Shown: positions 11,626 through 24,825 of the stretch, in pieces
How positions within the stretch are numbered: the stretch's first letter is position 1
Layout: each line of letters opens with the position of its first letter
Origin: Stratiolaelaps scimitus
Taxonomy: Eukaryota > Arthropoda > Arachnida > Mesostigmata > Laelapidae
Length of the DNA stretch: 64,000 nucleotides
Direction of reading: 5' to 3'
Assembly (NCBI GenBank): GCA_019614645.1
Contig: JABWDB010000004.1
Coordinates: 2,480,001-2,544,000 of the forward strand
The notes under the pieces: model-generated
Databases searched by the model: none
Told to the model about the DNA's origin: nothing
Seen by the model: only the letters and a program-made list of their open reading frames with translations
Program-made: the position numbers and the translations under genes

Positions 11626-14620
11626 GAAGGAACGAAAATAAAATGCAATTAGTCGGACTAGCTTATCGTTGCTATCCGTATATTGTCATTGTCATTCGAT
11701 TTGATTTTGCTGGGGATCCGTCTGTATCGTGAACGTCGAGTGATTGTCAAACCACCACAATGATTTTGGGAACAGGCATTTAGTTTCGACGAAGCATTGA
11801 TTGGATACGCCTGCGCACCTCATTCGTTTGAACTGCACGTCTCAGAATCCGCCAAAATGATTGAATTATACGCCCTCTCTATTGACTAGCTGAACAATGT
11901 TGAGAACTCCGTCTAAGGCCATGATACCACTTGTGCTCATGTGAATTCTACTTACATCTCCTCCAATACCTTTACGACTGGCGTCTTCTCGAAAGACTAG
12001 GCATTCTCGAGGCTCATGGAGATTGTCTGGGATATCGCTCGACTGATCGTCTTATCTACAGGCAAGCAATTCAAACAACAGTTCCGATGAAGGCTCTGCG
12101 AAAGATTCCACTTTCATCGATATCTACTTCTTTACAGTACAGCGTGTGCAGAGTGGCCTAATTGAACTGGAGTGTCTGTTGGGAAAAGCACGCTCCAGAA
12201 CGATAGTTCCATCTGGGGAAATTCTAATTCAAGTGGAAAGATAAACAGGCAGGGACGAAAGTTAACATCGACAGTACGCCACGTCTCCAGAGAACCTTCT
12301 ACACTTGGCTGACTGTCGGCGTTCTTTTGTTGTGAGTACCAACTCTCAATGGGGGTATTTTATCATGCTACAAAACACTAACAATTAATAAATAGTACAA
12401 AAGAGGTGCACTAGCATGCCAATACATCGAGGCTATCTATATTCATGACGTGACGACAAGCCATTACAAATATATTCTATATGTATACAATAATGTTAAC
12501 TCGTGACTTCATTTATTATAGCCAGTGGTGTAGACATGAACCAGCAGCGATCTCTGCGATAATGCCAACATCCCATTTATGCCCAATAAGAACGTGTGGA
12601 AAAGTTGTTGACGTCGTAGAATACATCAATATCTGATTGCGTCTGATGATATATGATTGCCAATTGTCTCTGATCTCTACATTCGATTGGAGCCGTTTGC
12701 CAAACCGTCGACTTCCTCGCACTCTGGCGGGGGTCAGTGGCACAAATATCTTCATGCAGTAAACTGATCATCACGCAGCGTGCTCGTTGCGTGTCTGCTC
12801 CGATTAACGAGTATTTACCACTGGACACATACTTTAAACTGGTATACACCACACGCACACACATCAAAATTTCAAAACAGATCTTTCACCGTTGCGGTTA
12901 CAAACTGACCTATCCTGGCGGGAACTGTATCTGACATGACCATCTCTAGAAACCTTGCGGCTGTCAGAAACAGAACTCATGGTATGTCTCCTAGAATGAG
13001 CCGCTCTGTGAGTTTCTACCTGGCAGTTTTTAACTCCTCAGTTGACGACACAAAGCAGCCACAAACTGTGGCGTCTCGAGGTTAGACTACTTGTTGTAAC
13101 ACTGCGTGACAACGCTTCACTGCTGGATTGAGCTTAACTAGCCTCAATCCAGTGTCCGGTGCAGTTCTTGATGCTGAGCACGAGTCTGACAACAGGATCA
13201 TTCAGTTGGTTCGTAATTTCAAGCAAATCGAGCTTTGCTGTTTACGTCGTTTTGACGTTAATTAATTTGAGTGCTCCTCAAATATACAGCTGAAAAATTG
13301 TACGCAGATGTAAAAGCGAGTGCACGAGGGCGTTGTGGGAGAGTTCTTCGGGAAAGAATACAATTACAAAGTCGAAATACTATAGATAAATTCGTAATAA
13401 AAAAATTAAACAACATTTATAAAACAACTGTATGTACAAATGTGTACGAACTTGAATAGAACACAAGCAAACCTAGTACAGTGATGCCTTTCTCACCTCC
13501 ATCGGGGAACTGTTTGGCTGATTTTTTCGTTTAATTTTTTGTTCCATTAAGTGCGATCGTTGACTGGAACAGCAATATTTACATCACTCTCGTTGTTATA
13601 AAATAATAGAATAATTATAAACGCAAAAAAGTTACGACTCGCTTGATTGTAGTATTCCGATTTTTTGTATTGAACTATCATCACGGTAATCGCCACTGTT
13701 GCAGATCCCTCGAAAGGACTGCTCCTGTCGTTACTGGCAAACCGCTATTACGTTGCGCCTAGAGGTCAGCGTTTATGCCGAGCAGCTTATGCAACAACTG
13801 TGTATGAAGGCATAGGCGAGCATTTGGGATGTTTCGTGTTAGTTACGTGCCTACGCACCGTCCACTTCTTCATTATCAACGTGAAAGTAGCGTCACAGCG
13901 TCCACCCATAGTGTTTAGGTGGCACTGCCCGATTTGCTACGGCGCACAGAATGTCGGACTCGTTTTTTATTAGAGCCGCCCGACCTGATTATCGTTTTTG
14001 TACCATCACGTGCACCATGGACGAAATGCGACGGCATCGCGAAACGACCGCCCAAAAGTATCGGAAAACGGATGGATTCGTTAAACGGATTTACAAGCTC
14101 ATACGCGTACGCCCTGTAGACCTTACTGGCTACGCGGGTTATCTAGTGCTTTGTTTTGCGTTGCCATTTTGCAAGCACCGACTTGGAAACACCGGTATCA
14201 CTAGGCGACACTCGGAGGCACGTTAGAGCGTCTGCACCCAACGTATACCGGGAGAGTGGTCAGATGACGACTGAACGAGCAGGTAACTTCACAAAACCAT
14301 AGGCGTAAGCTTACGCATGTACCTACCTTGCAGGAGCTATAATTACAGACGCTCGGGGCAATATCGATATATACTAAGCTGGATTAATTATAATTTAAGT
14401 ATATAAAAAAAGTATAGTTGGTTGGGACCCACGCTAGGCATACGCTTCTTTGTGTGTCTAGGATTAAATGTGAGTTCCGTATTTTATTCAAAATATCACA
14501 CCTAGGGTTTTGTATCTCAATATATGTATATACTTGCCTGCATAGTGCACAAAGTTATTGAAAATAAATCCAATTATTATAATTTGAGATAAATTAGGTT
14601 GATATTGTAACCGCTCCTTT
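11626..14620. other. Non-coding stretch
   Basis: No coding motif recognised. It includes a perfect 10-bp inverted repeat, CTGGATTGAG at 13123-13132 with its complement at 13143-13152. Short open frames on both strands show no family signature. Confidence 0.55.
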
Positions 14621-14623
14621 CGC

Positions 14624-14747
14624 AGTACACTATTCTTATCAGGTAGTGTTCAACAATCGCGGACGAAACTATATATATATATATATATATATATAGTGGT
14701 AATTTCTTCCTCGGTTGTTGAACATTGCCTGATAAGAACAGTGTACT
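14624..14747. mobile_element. MITE-like palindrome with (TA)n centre
   Basis: Forty-base arms (14624-14663 and 14708-14747) are inverted copies with five mismatches, three of which would be G-U pairs in RNA. Between them lies an uninterrupted (TA)n tract (about 14669-14695). Arm ends read AGTACACT. The unit has no coding capacity. It could be a foldback MITE or the footprint of one; no other full copy was seen in this window. Confidence 0.6.
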
Positions 14748-16750
14748 TTTCTTACTACGAGACTCCTATAACTTACATACAATTAAAAACGAGAGCCAAC
14801 AAAACGATTGGCTGATAGTAATCTATAGCATTAGAATCGAGGATAGATTGTATTGGGTGCTGATGCATGAAGACATACCAAGAATACGTAGAACGATCAT
14901 TGAAAAGTGGATGCAGAACTGCAAAAAGGCCGACGGCTTCATCTTTAAGGATTATATCTGGTGTTTCGTGTTCTGGGGAGTGAGGCACTGATAGTAGACG
15001 ATAGCATAGTTTACGCAGGTGGGGCATATATAGGCGTTTATGCGAGGCGACGACTGCACTGTTGTAGCAGGTAGTATTGCATTTGGCGTAAAAGTCCGCC
15101 AGTTATTGCGGGGTGTAGTCGTTCAAGAAGTGTGGATTCGCTCACTTATTGTTGCATGAAACCCTGGCCACTAATTGGTTGCTACAAGGCCCCATCCAGA
15201 ACACGCTGGATCTAGGCCGAATTCTTTTATTTGGGCCGTGTCATCTTCACGTGCAACTTGTGCTGCTGCCTTGGGCGATCCTAGTTGATGACGATATCTG
15301 CAATCCACCGGCGAAATGATTAAGGCCGCGAAGCGGCATAAATTGATCGACGATTTTTGTGCTGATAAGACAATTCCCACCGTCCTGGTCCGGAGCACCA
15401 TGGAGCAGCTTGTCAAACGAGTAACTATTTCGTTTCCGACGCTCCAGATCCATTGAAGGATTCGTTTACCAATGGATGTTTTTCCCTTTTTTTGGGCTAG
15501 CTGCTAATCTTATTCAGCAAGTTTCTCCTGAGCCTCGTACCTCTGTTGTAGAAGGTGGTTGTGCGACGCAGTGCGATCTACTTTCGTGGTCGTTGCCTTG
15601 TATGGAAGTTGAGCATCATCCCGGCTCATGTGCATTTCTCGAAATAGATGGTGTGCATTATTGGAAGAATAATTCTTAGGAAAGTATAGTAACGGGCAGT
15701 AACATCAGGCCAATGGGACTCATCTATAGATTGTCGACCATAGAATGTTTACGAGAAAAAAGTAGGCATGAAAAGCTGCTTCTGCTGAACTACAAATTGA
15801 GGCAATAATTTAGCTAAAATTGCCTATCTTAGTTGTAATTCACTAGAAGGTGCCCGCGTCGAAATTCGAAACGTCCCAAATCCCCGCGTAACTGATTAAC
15901 ACGATGAGCCATCTCCTTAAATCAGGGAACAGGCGGGGTTTATTGCTCTTCAGCTGTCGATATTTCTAATTCGAACTGCCAACCATTTAGCACGCAACAA
16001 AGCTGAAGTGAAGACGGCGCATAGACCCCAAGAGTTCTTCGCCACCGAAAGTTCCATTGGTGTTCACTTCATATCTATATCAGGAGAGATAATCGCTGCA
16101 TGGATGCATTTGTATCGGCCGTACTCTCTGCTTAATGTTGAGAATATAGGCGGCGTCTAAAATGAATTTGAAAGTTAGATTGTAACGATAACCAGGGGGT
16201 CATGATGCAATTCGAAGTTCACTTTGTTCGAACTCATCTCCTTGTGTACCCTTCATGACCGTTTGAAATTTATACCAATACCATATTTTTTACCAATACC
16301 ATATTCTATATTATAAATTACATCATCGATCACCAAGAAATAGCCGCTGGAAGGAATAGCTGATGTATAATGTATCTATATTAATTCGTGTCTATCATAA
16401 ATCTAAAATATAAACAAGCGCATTTATATTACGCTAGCTAAGCGCGCATGATGAACATGCACATCTGTGGGCTGTATTCGCCTCACCGATAAACTATACC
16501 GACAATCTAAGCATAGCCATTAATTTGTTCTTGAACGATGTTCTTGGCCGATAGCGTGCCTTGAAACAGAATTTACGATCCAATCCTCCGCTGCCGAAAT
16601 TGACTACAGCAGATGTAAACGCCTAGTGAACCGGTGGTAAACAAACCTGTTTAATATTTTCACAAGCATTCGATGAAGTCCATTCAGGCTTGTCGCTCAC
16701 AATACTCAAATGGCAACAGGTCCAACAATAGCTAGCTATGCCTCGAGGTT
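14748..16750. other. Non-coding stretch
   Basis: No coding motif. A 15-base tandem pair (TACCAATACCATATT) lies at about 16273-16305. Otherwise nothing recognised. Confidence 0.55.
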
Positions 16751-16799
16751 CATCAAGGTCGTCCGACTTTTTCGAAAAACAAATCGACGAGCCAGCGCA

Positions 16800-16985
16800 C
16801 TTATTTAGTTCATGACGAGGTGATCGATGGGATTTGTTGACAGATAATGGACAAAGCTATATACGTCACTTGTAAACACTTTGCAATGCGACCACCTGTA
16901 TTTAAGCTGTGCAATACAAATGAATGTTATTCTAGATTTCACGATCGCTTACAAACGATCTACCCCGCATTTGCCTGTTGAGCTT
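16800..16985 (+). pseudogene. Ty3/gypsy-type integrase relic
   Basis: One frame reads GDRWDLLTDNGQSYIRHL, stop, TLCNATTCI. This fits the gypsy integrase block around the second catalytic Asp (general form: G.P..LLTDNG..Y....F..LC). Ninety bases on, another frame reads NECYSRFHDRLQT, which fits the block around the catalytic Glu (NG..ERFHR.LKT), with Ser in place of Glu. The gap between the two catalytic positions is about 20 bases short of the DD35E spacing, so a deletion causes the frame change. No LTRs were seen nearby. Inactive. Confidence 0.55.
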
Positions 16986-18680
16986 TAATGAACGGTCACA
17001 ATGGAGTGGCTCAGTGACCAGCCATTAGAATATGAGAAGCCCATATTAGAAGCTCGTAGTTCATCAAGCTCTTAGTTTCTCAAAAATTAACTTTTGCAGT
17101 ACTCGTAAAAGTACGACCTTGAAAAGTACGACCTTGAATATAGCTTGGATTCTCAACATTGACTCTATCTTTGTTTTATATTTCAGTACAACCACAGCGC
17201 GATCACATAATACAAGTAAATACTTATTGAAAGTTGCCGATGTAAAAGACGTTGGCTAATAAAAGACCCTCACTATGGAACGTCTATAATATAATCCACT
17301 TGTAAAGTGCCCTCCAAACTCAAACTGAACATTTTCGATTGAAAGCCCTGTTGCAACTGTTAAGCGTATCGTGCTGGTACCAACTACCTCTACAAAGCTT
17401 TAGCTGTATATATGGACAAGTAGCTTATAGTTCGAAAAAATATATTTACCTCTTAAGAACAGAGTAGGTTTTTACAGCTGAGACAGCATTTTGATCAACT
17501 CTAAATATACTCTTTTGCTCTAAGCCCTGGCAAACGGAAGCTGAACTTCTTCTCCCAGTTCATCACATAGAGCAATACCCACATTGTGTTCGACAACGGA
17601 AAGCAGTTGCTTATAAGGATTAGCTGGCATATTGTATTTACAAATGTCCGCGTTAACATGTTCGGATGAATCTTATACACAGACCTATAAATTTGTGCAT
17701 AAAAATCAATTGCAAACTCGGAAGTCGATAATTCGTTGATGAAATGGCGTAAACAATGATCACGCTAATATTAACAATGTCAATTCAAGACGGGATCAAA
17801 CGCCGAATAAGCTAAGGTGTAATACATTCTTAAATGATTCATAACCTTTGTAGGTTATGTGACTCATCATAACTTCCTTCAAACTGTAATAATATGGCTG
17901 TTTGATTTCTTCCGTATCCGCGCCCGATATATGATTCCAATCAGAGTCTATTACCATATCCATTGCCACCGACGGATCCAAATCGACCGGCCCCCTCCAA
18001 ATAGCAGAACTGAACTGCAGCAGATAGTGATATAGGTGTGTATCTCTCTGGGTCGACGTATCAGGTGTGGGTTTGCCTGTCTCTCTAGGTAAAAAAGTAT
18101 CCGCTAGATAGCCGCTTCTGTTCACCATCGGGACGCAGCTTCCCCGCACAATTTGGTGCTGATGGACGGCCATTTCGAGACGGAGATTTGGTAATGGGCA
18201 GAGTCTGCTTGATACAACTAAAAAAGCAGAAATGGACCTCATATTATTTGGTCGAGCGTTATTTCGCGGTTTGCGAATTACTCTCGTTTTACTAGAGCGA
18301 GTAGTCCATGATTTGATAAACTGGCCATGTTGAGCCTGTTTTTAAGTAGACATATCATACAATTATCTTATGGTCTCTCTGCTCATTTCGTAGGTAAATG
18401 TATGCTTACGTTTCACCAGCTGCAGGCAAATCTGTTTCTCCTTCGTCATGGCGACCTAAGTCATCACGGGCAAATGGTCCGAAAAACTAATATTCTAGTA
18501 GGTCTTGTTGCCGGGGGAAAGAGAGATGGTCGAATTGACGCTGATTCAGGATATGCGATTGGCTTATTTGAAAACTATGTAATCACGCCAGAACTATCCA
18601 CTCACTGTCATCAAAAACCATCGGAGTTACGTGCCTGAATATACCCAAAATACCCCATTGTACACAAACACAACAATAGG
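16986..18680. other. Non-coding stretch
   Basis: Contains a 15-base tandem duplication, AAAAGTACGACCTTG twice (17107-17136). The 148-codon minus-strand open frame at 17796-18242 has an ATG but no recognised family and is within the length expected by chance for this much DNA. Confidence 0.55.
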
Positions 18681-18684
18681 ATAT

Positions 18685-18800
18685 AATGTCCCTCGCTGCA
18701 GAGAGGCAATGCCATCGCCTTCCTCGGGACATTGTCGACCTCACCCCCCCCCATAATCCCTAGAAATAATAATTGCTGACTACTGTATGTTTGAATAAAG
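18685..18800 (+). repeat. Interspersed repeat family B, copy 3 (inverted)
   Basis: Reverse complement of the 4.4-kb copy over the core GAGAGGCAATGCCATCGCC, the C-run (18744-18753), ATAATCCCTAGAAAT and the terminal TACTGTATGTTTGAATAAA. This orientation shows the AATAAA-bearing end directly on the plus strand and defines the 3' end of this subfamily. Confidence 0.75.
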
Positions 18801-18804
18801 TATG

Positions 18805-19980
18805 CAGTCATTGTTACCTTAGGGGTTGTTTACTACCAGAATAGCCATTTGAAGGAATTGCACTGATTGCAGCCGAAGTTTCCCGATAAATTTTATCTAT
18901 AGTAGCTTAGCTGACAAATTTGCAAGTAAGGACTATATCGATTCGTGTATGCCCTGTAGCATTCGAACTGCATACGGACATCGTTCCAAGTCCCTCGCGT
19001 ACCCCAACGGTATCCTGGTGGACAAATAATATATTATTACTTTAAAAAAGGTTTAAGCAGTATGCTCGTAGTCAGCTATCTATACGTAACTGCTGAACGA
19101 TACATATATGCGCCGACTACCGAGCATCTACACTAATCATTTAGGAGATCAAGTTGTCTTATGAGAAATATGTTTAATATATGATTCCTGGCCCGGTTTG
19201 ATTTCTAGTGAAAAACATCTATGTACGATTTTTTGTTTGAATTGAAAAAAATTAACGCTAAATAAATTGGTTGACATAATTTTGTCAGGCGGTGCTTTCT
19301 GTCTACATGTACGTTTGGCCACAAACATGTTGAAGGAAATAATACAAATATGCATTACGAAAGTGGATGGCGTTATGAAGGAGCCTTGTGGTCAATAAAA
19401 TTAATTAGCGTGTGTGTTGCTACCCGCTGTGGGATCTCCATGGGATTCTATAGAGCTGAAACGACTTTGGCACAAAGGGGCAGTATCCGTTTTCGTGTTA
19501 TCTCCGCTACAAGGAGCTGACATAAACACCTCCCAGGGCGTGGTGGACTTCCTGGAAGTCCTTAGGTATTTGCAACGGTCCGATGTTGCGGAACGATGAT
19601 GCAGCATATTGGCAGCTATTTCGTTTATCAAAGAGAATTCGCATTTCTGTACCGAGCATCAAGCTCGGCAATCTCACAGAGGAGGCAAAATGCACCATTT
19701 GCCGAGGCGAAATTCGCGATTATTGAAATTCGATGATCCGGTCAAAGAAATAGATTCCCCCGCGAGAGATTCCATGCATTCGTCTAATATCAGGATGTGC
19801 TACGTTATTTCGACTGGCAAACCGTCCGTCGATAAGTTTGAGACCTTGAGGGTTTCCCCAATAAAATCAATTCTGTATTCAAGCAGATCGTCGACATGGG
19901 ACGCGCAGTGCGGAGTCGATAGTGCAATATCAGCGATTCGCTGCCAGGAACCATTAAGGCGGTAATCATACAAGGCGAGA
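18805..19980. other. Non-coding stretch
   Basis: No motif recognised. Frames at 19609-19965 plus and 19507-19698 minus overlap and cannot both be real; neither resembles a known family. Confidence 0.5.
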
Positions 19981-19994
19981 GGGTCATGCCTGAT

Positions 19995-20085
19995 AGCCTA
20001 CCGGGTCAATGGCCACGAACGGTGAGAATGTTCATCTCGCATTCAGGAGGGCGCAGACTCAAATCCCAAGCGAGCCATTCTGCTG
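19995..20085 (+). repeat. tRNA-derived SINE-like relic
   Basis: Box A-like TGGCCACGAACGG (20010-20022) and a box B-like GACTCAAATCCC (20056-20067), 47 bases apart, the spacing of a tRNA internal promoter. Box B is mutated at the TTCGA core (CTCAA), so transcription is doubtful. Confidence 0.35.
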
Positions 20086-20300
20086 TTGATGACGGGTGAT
20101 ACTTTCTAGGCTAAACTTCTCTGGCCTTGGGCTATAGAAGACACCGTCGCTGTCTGATGGCTTCGAACACTTTCGAGACGAACGCGGTCAATTGTTGTTA
20201 TTGCGAGCAGTCACAAGGTCGGGGATCAGATACACTCGATATCGAGTATGAATAGTTGTTCGTCAGTTAGACTAAAATCAGTTAAAGTATTTATCGAAAA

Positions 20301-20378
20301 TCGTGCTTATCGAAGTATTCGAATGATGATGCATCCACATCGTGCTTATCGAAGTATTCGAATGATGACGCATCCACA
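20301..20378. repeat. 39-bp tandem duplication
   Basis: Two adjacent copies (20301-20339, 20340-20378) differ by one base. The period is a multiple of three, and the minus-strand frame (20291-20536, 81 codons) stays open and repeats the 13-residue unit DVDASSFEYFDKH. Whether the frame is translated is unknown; the protein is unrecognised. Confidence 0.9.
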
Positions 20379-20835
20379 TCGTTCAGATCGAATCGGTCGC
20401 CTGTCCAATGAGACGAGCTCCGTCCGGGCTCACTTCTCGTGACAGATTCAACACACAGCGATTTCACTTCCAGTATCAGAAGATCGAATTCACAGCCAGT
20501 GCATTCTATGCATGCACATGACAGCTTGGTCGCCATCGGCGAGTCAAGTCTCTACGGGAGCACGGTCGGCCTATCGATGCTCTCAACTGTCGCTGATGAG
20601 GTTGTGATGATCATGATGACATTGGGGGGTGTGACATTGTAGCAATAATAAAAAAAGGAATACCAAGACCAGTAGTCTAGAAACTATAAAAGTAGAATGA
20701 ACTTCACCGCTTCAAAGAAAATGTCTCCGGGGATCTCCTCCAAAAGGGCATTAATTACGCTTCGGTATGAGTTGACGAAGAGGAGTACACTGTCGATCAG
20801 AACTACGGATTCACTAGCTGCCACACGTCGTTACA

Positions 20836-20864
20836 TATGTATATATATATATATATATATATAT
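20836..20864. repeat. (TA)n microsatellite
   Basis: TA repeat followed by TTGGTAATTTT. The 14.7-kb and 21.5-kb tracts are also followed closely by GGTAATTT, hinting at a common mobile carrier. Confidence 0.9.
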
Positions 20865-21533
20865 TGGTAATTTTCACTACGACAGGCGGAAGGTGCTATG
20901 TTTTTTTTCACAATCTTAGTTTCGTAGTTATACTGATACATATCTATATAAATAGAACGAATGGCTCAACGCACCCCTCTTTCAAGTACAACAACACTAT
21001 GATAACGTGGGTTGTTTTATGAAGAGAACGTTGGCGTAAATCACACGAATTTCTTCACTCTGTGTTACGTTCCGCGTTTTATTTATTCAGATATTGCCTC
21101 AAGAAACCCAATACCAGCTTCTGCTGTGATGAGTGGGAGCTCATTACTCTTCCAAGTTCGTCTAGAGTATAATAGTCCCCATGTTGAAATCAATTCGCGA
21201 TAGGGCCATACGAGGCTGGCGATCAATAAATGGCTCGAAATTGCCATTTCGCACGCAACATTAAGTGCGCGTTAAGTGCTCGGTTCATCACACATTATGA
21301 GCCGTTAAATGACGGCTCTATTCTAACAACTAGGCATTTTAGCGGGCACGTAAAAATTGCTTACGCAGCAACGGAGTGATTAAGGAACGGACATTTTCAG
21401 ATAATAGTCCGCAAGGACTTCGGGCATAGTGTTGGATCAGTCATCACAGACTTCGACGTTGTGTAAGCTAACCTTACTTTGAGATGACGTTATGAGCAGT
21501 CACTTGAAACTCGCCGACAATTATGTGCGTTAT

Positions 21534-21536
<3 letters not shown>

Positions 21537-21572
<36 letters not shown>
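21537..21572. repeat. (TA)n microsatellite
   Basis: Longest TA tract in the window, followed by ATGGTAATTTTAC as at the other two GGTAATTT-flanked tracts. Confidence 0.95.
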
Positions 21573-21575
<3 letters not shown>

Positions 21576-24467
21576 CTTATGGTAATTTTACGAGGCAGTT
21601 TTTAGATGATTGCATCCCTCTTCCAAACACCCTAGGTTTACCTGGGTCAATTAGAGGGGAATATGAGCAGCGAGGCTGCCGACGATGTCGCCTAATTATC
21701 AAGTGTATTAAATAATATAACAGCTGAATTAATGGTGCCAATACAAAAAAGCTTGAAATCATTTGAATGTTTAATCCAATAATTTTTTTTTCATATAATT
21801 GCGATGATGTTCTTCTTGTTTTTTTAAGATTTAGTACATAATTCACATGTATAGCTGAAGGCTGATCAAGGTTTATAGAACAAGGTTTTTTGGTTTAAGG
21901 AATATAGAACTTTCCCTAGCATAGCTCAAGCTAGTAAAAAAAATGAACGAGCCCGAACAATTTGCGTGTCTTGCACATTGATATTATATCAGTATCCGGT
22001 TCGATGGCGATTGATTCGAAACATGGGCCCAGTACAACGCTTCGTGGAGAAGATCACCACGAGATCCTCGTAAAAAAACTGGAACTCGACACTTTTTCAC
22101 TACTACAACTAGTGTGACTACTGCAACAACGATTAGTTGATGGAATATAGATCACTTATACCACACAGGCATAGCAGGGCACATAGGCGACACATGACTA
22201 TGCAATTATTCCATCTGACTGAGTAAAGTATAGGCTATGCTGCACTCGCCCGTTGCTAGGTTCTTTGTCTTTGATGGACGTCTAGAAAGAATTCAATCTA
22301 AGGCGGTGACTATCGGAGGGATCTTTATTTAGCCTGCTTCGTCCGGGGGGGGGGGGGTAGCAAGTGCTATTCATCGAAGATCTAAAACGGAGGGTTTGTT
22401 AAATTAGACCCGTTCGGGAAATAGTCTAAGATTCTATTGCTATTTAGAACGAATTCGAGGCTTTATCCTAAAGCGTTCACTAGCATCTGCAAGTAGTATA
22501 AATAACTTAATCCGTACCACAGAATTAGCTATCAATTCTTCTTGTCACAGCTTATTATGTGATACATCAGAGATGCCGCGAACCAAAGCGCAAAATAAGT
22601 GGCTGCTGTTGAACGAATGACGCCCGAGTATACTCTAGGCATCATCTCAACCCTTCTCTGATGTTTCCCCCATTATCGTATCGGATAGTGTCTGGGATCT
22701 ATTTTCTATTGAACTCATCTAAAAAAAAAACCTTCACTGTATGCTAAACCCGACCTGACCTAGTGGGGCGTGCTTTTTCAGGCGTACGCTTGTGGCCCCG
22801 AAGCTGTGCTAGACCTAACTTTTGATACAACCCGCTTACGGTGCGCACAAGACGGGGTCCGGCTCCTAGGTCCGGCCTCGGTGTCTACCTCGAATTTCCA
22901 TATGTTGTGATATTATATATTAGGCAATTTGATGGGACAACCCTAAGAGGTACGTTATCAAGAATTGGTGACTTACAAAACTAATACACTATTTTAGTTT
23001 CGGCGGAACAGCTTGCGCACATATCTGCGTCTGCTAGATGGATATTAAAACAAAATAGGAAAAAGCAATAATAATGCCAACTCCTTGCCAGCACGTCGCT
23101 TGACAAGCATCCCCACTAGTTATAACACTCTTCTGACAGGGTCTTATAGAGAAGCGAAATAGCTGCACTGAGGCCTGTCACTTGAAGAAGGTGGACAGCC
23201 GGACGTCAGCTTAGAGGCAAAGTTACTTCTATAGACGACACTCATATCGGTTGTCTCAACGGACGCCCGAATATTGTGAGCCATTTGTTTTTATTAGTCT
23301 AACGCAAATGTACACATATTATAACATACAATGCACAGGAACGTCTTATAATACGCTGCGGGGGCGGGGGGGTCCCTGCGTGGTGTTTTTCTGAAGGACA
23401 TGGTCCGATGTGGTGCGTTTCGATCGCGTTTTGATTGACGAGTGATGGTGGAACGAATTACAATGGAGAAGTGAAGGTGTGTTGGGTACTATTTCTACTG
23501 CGGAACTTGAGGTTTGCATAGCAGTATTATATATAGAAGCGTTTTGTAGACATTTGTACATTCTAAGCCACCTCGTAAGGTTATCTATTTGTTTACAAAG
23601 TGATTTTATCCAAGAGGCGAACTTGCGCTTAAATCGAAATAAATAATTTATCGGAACTAGCTCGTACGATGACTAGCAGGAGTCTCGTTGACTTCTCTTG
23701 ACTTCGACTCCGGAAAATTGGTTTTTTCGATTTGCAGATCGGTCGATTTGCGAACGCTGTTACGAAGAATCCACCTGAGTAAGCAATGGACGCAAAGAAG
23801 TATTGTGTTCTGAAGTATTGTCCGTTCCTAAAAGCAAACGTACTCTGCAAATGTAGGTATAAAGCTTGAGCTAACGCCGAAATATGCCTATGGGAGAATA
23901 CATATAGTCCCGCTAGGCCTGTGTACGTGTGTGTAGGTATGCGGCAAGATACGAGCAGCAGACGCATCCATATCATAGCTCGTCCTTCAGGCAGCCGTGG
24001 TTAAGATTAATAAGGGTTTTATTGGCGATGTGATATAGTCGATTCTCACAGTCAAGACACTGACAAATCTAATAAATAGAGAGGTCAACTGCTGGAGGAG
24101 CTCGTAGAGGAGGAATTACCTCGTAGCTCAATTCAGGGCAGGATTAGAAAAACAATGAAACTTTAATACAATACAACGTTTCTGGTTGTAAATATGGAAC
24201 ATTTTCAACCAGATGGCTCCATGGGACTATATATAAATGGTCGGTCTATGTTTGAAAAGAGAGGACAAAGACAGCTAAAAAGAGAAATTTTACTTACCAC
24301 ACTGAGCGGAACCTATACCGCACAGTGATAGGGTGAGCCATACTCTTGCAATTACATAGCATCTCTGAGATGGCCTAAACGAAGTCAAAGCAGAGCTCAA
24401 AAATTCAGCACGTTCGCATCTTAACATTCCTCGATGGCTGTTATATATACATATATGCGGAGGAGTG

Positions 24468-24487
24468 TATATATATATATATATATA
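24468..24487. repeat. (TA)n microsatellite
   Basis: TA repeat flanked by GTG on the left and CTG on the right, with no extended inverted flanks. Confidence 0.9.
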
Positions 24488-24755
24488 CTGTTCCGTAGGT
24501 GAAATGATCGAGAAGAAAAAGCTTTCGATTCAATCTCTCGCTTAGATGGGTGACCTTACATGCAACTATAATAAAATGTCTAAGAGGTAATGTCAATAAC
24601 AGTAGTCTGGATTGATCTAGCGCGACTTTAAGTATTTTGCAACTCGCTATCGAGAGCAACAGGAGCAACATACGTTTTGGTATATTTGTATATTTACATT
24701 TGTAAATCTCTGCCTTCAAACGTATAAACTTTGTTGCAAATGTTTCTTCCAAAAC

Positions 24756-24825
24756 ATTTTCACTGTGCAATTATCAAAGGGCTATGCTGTTAATTTTCAC
24801 TGTGTAATTATCAAAGGGCTATGCT
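24756..24825. repeat. 33-bp near-tandem duplication
   Basis: Two 33-base copies with one difference, separated by four bases (period 37). Non-coding. Confidence 0.9.

Noticed and set aside
17796..18242. 148-codon minus-strand ORF starting with ATG
   Set aside because: No domain, membrane or repeat signature recognised. In 128 kb of strand sequence a handful of frames this long are expected by chance.
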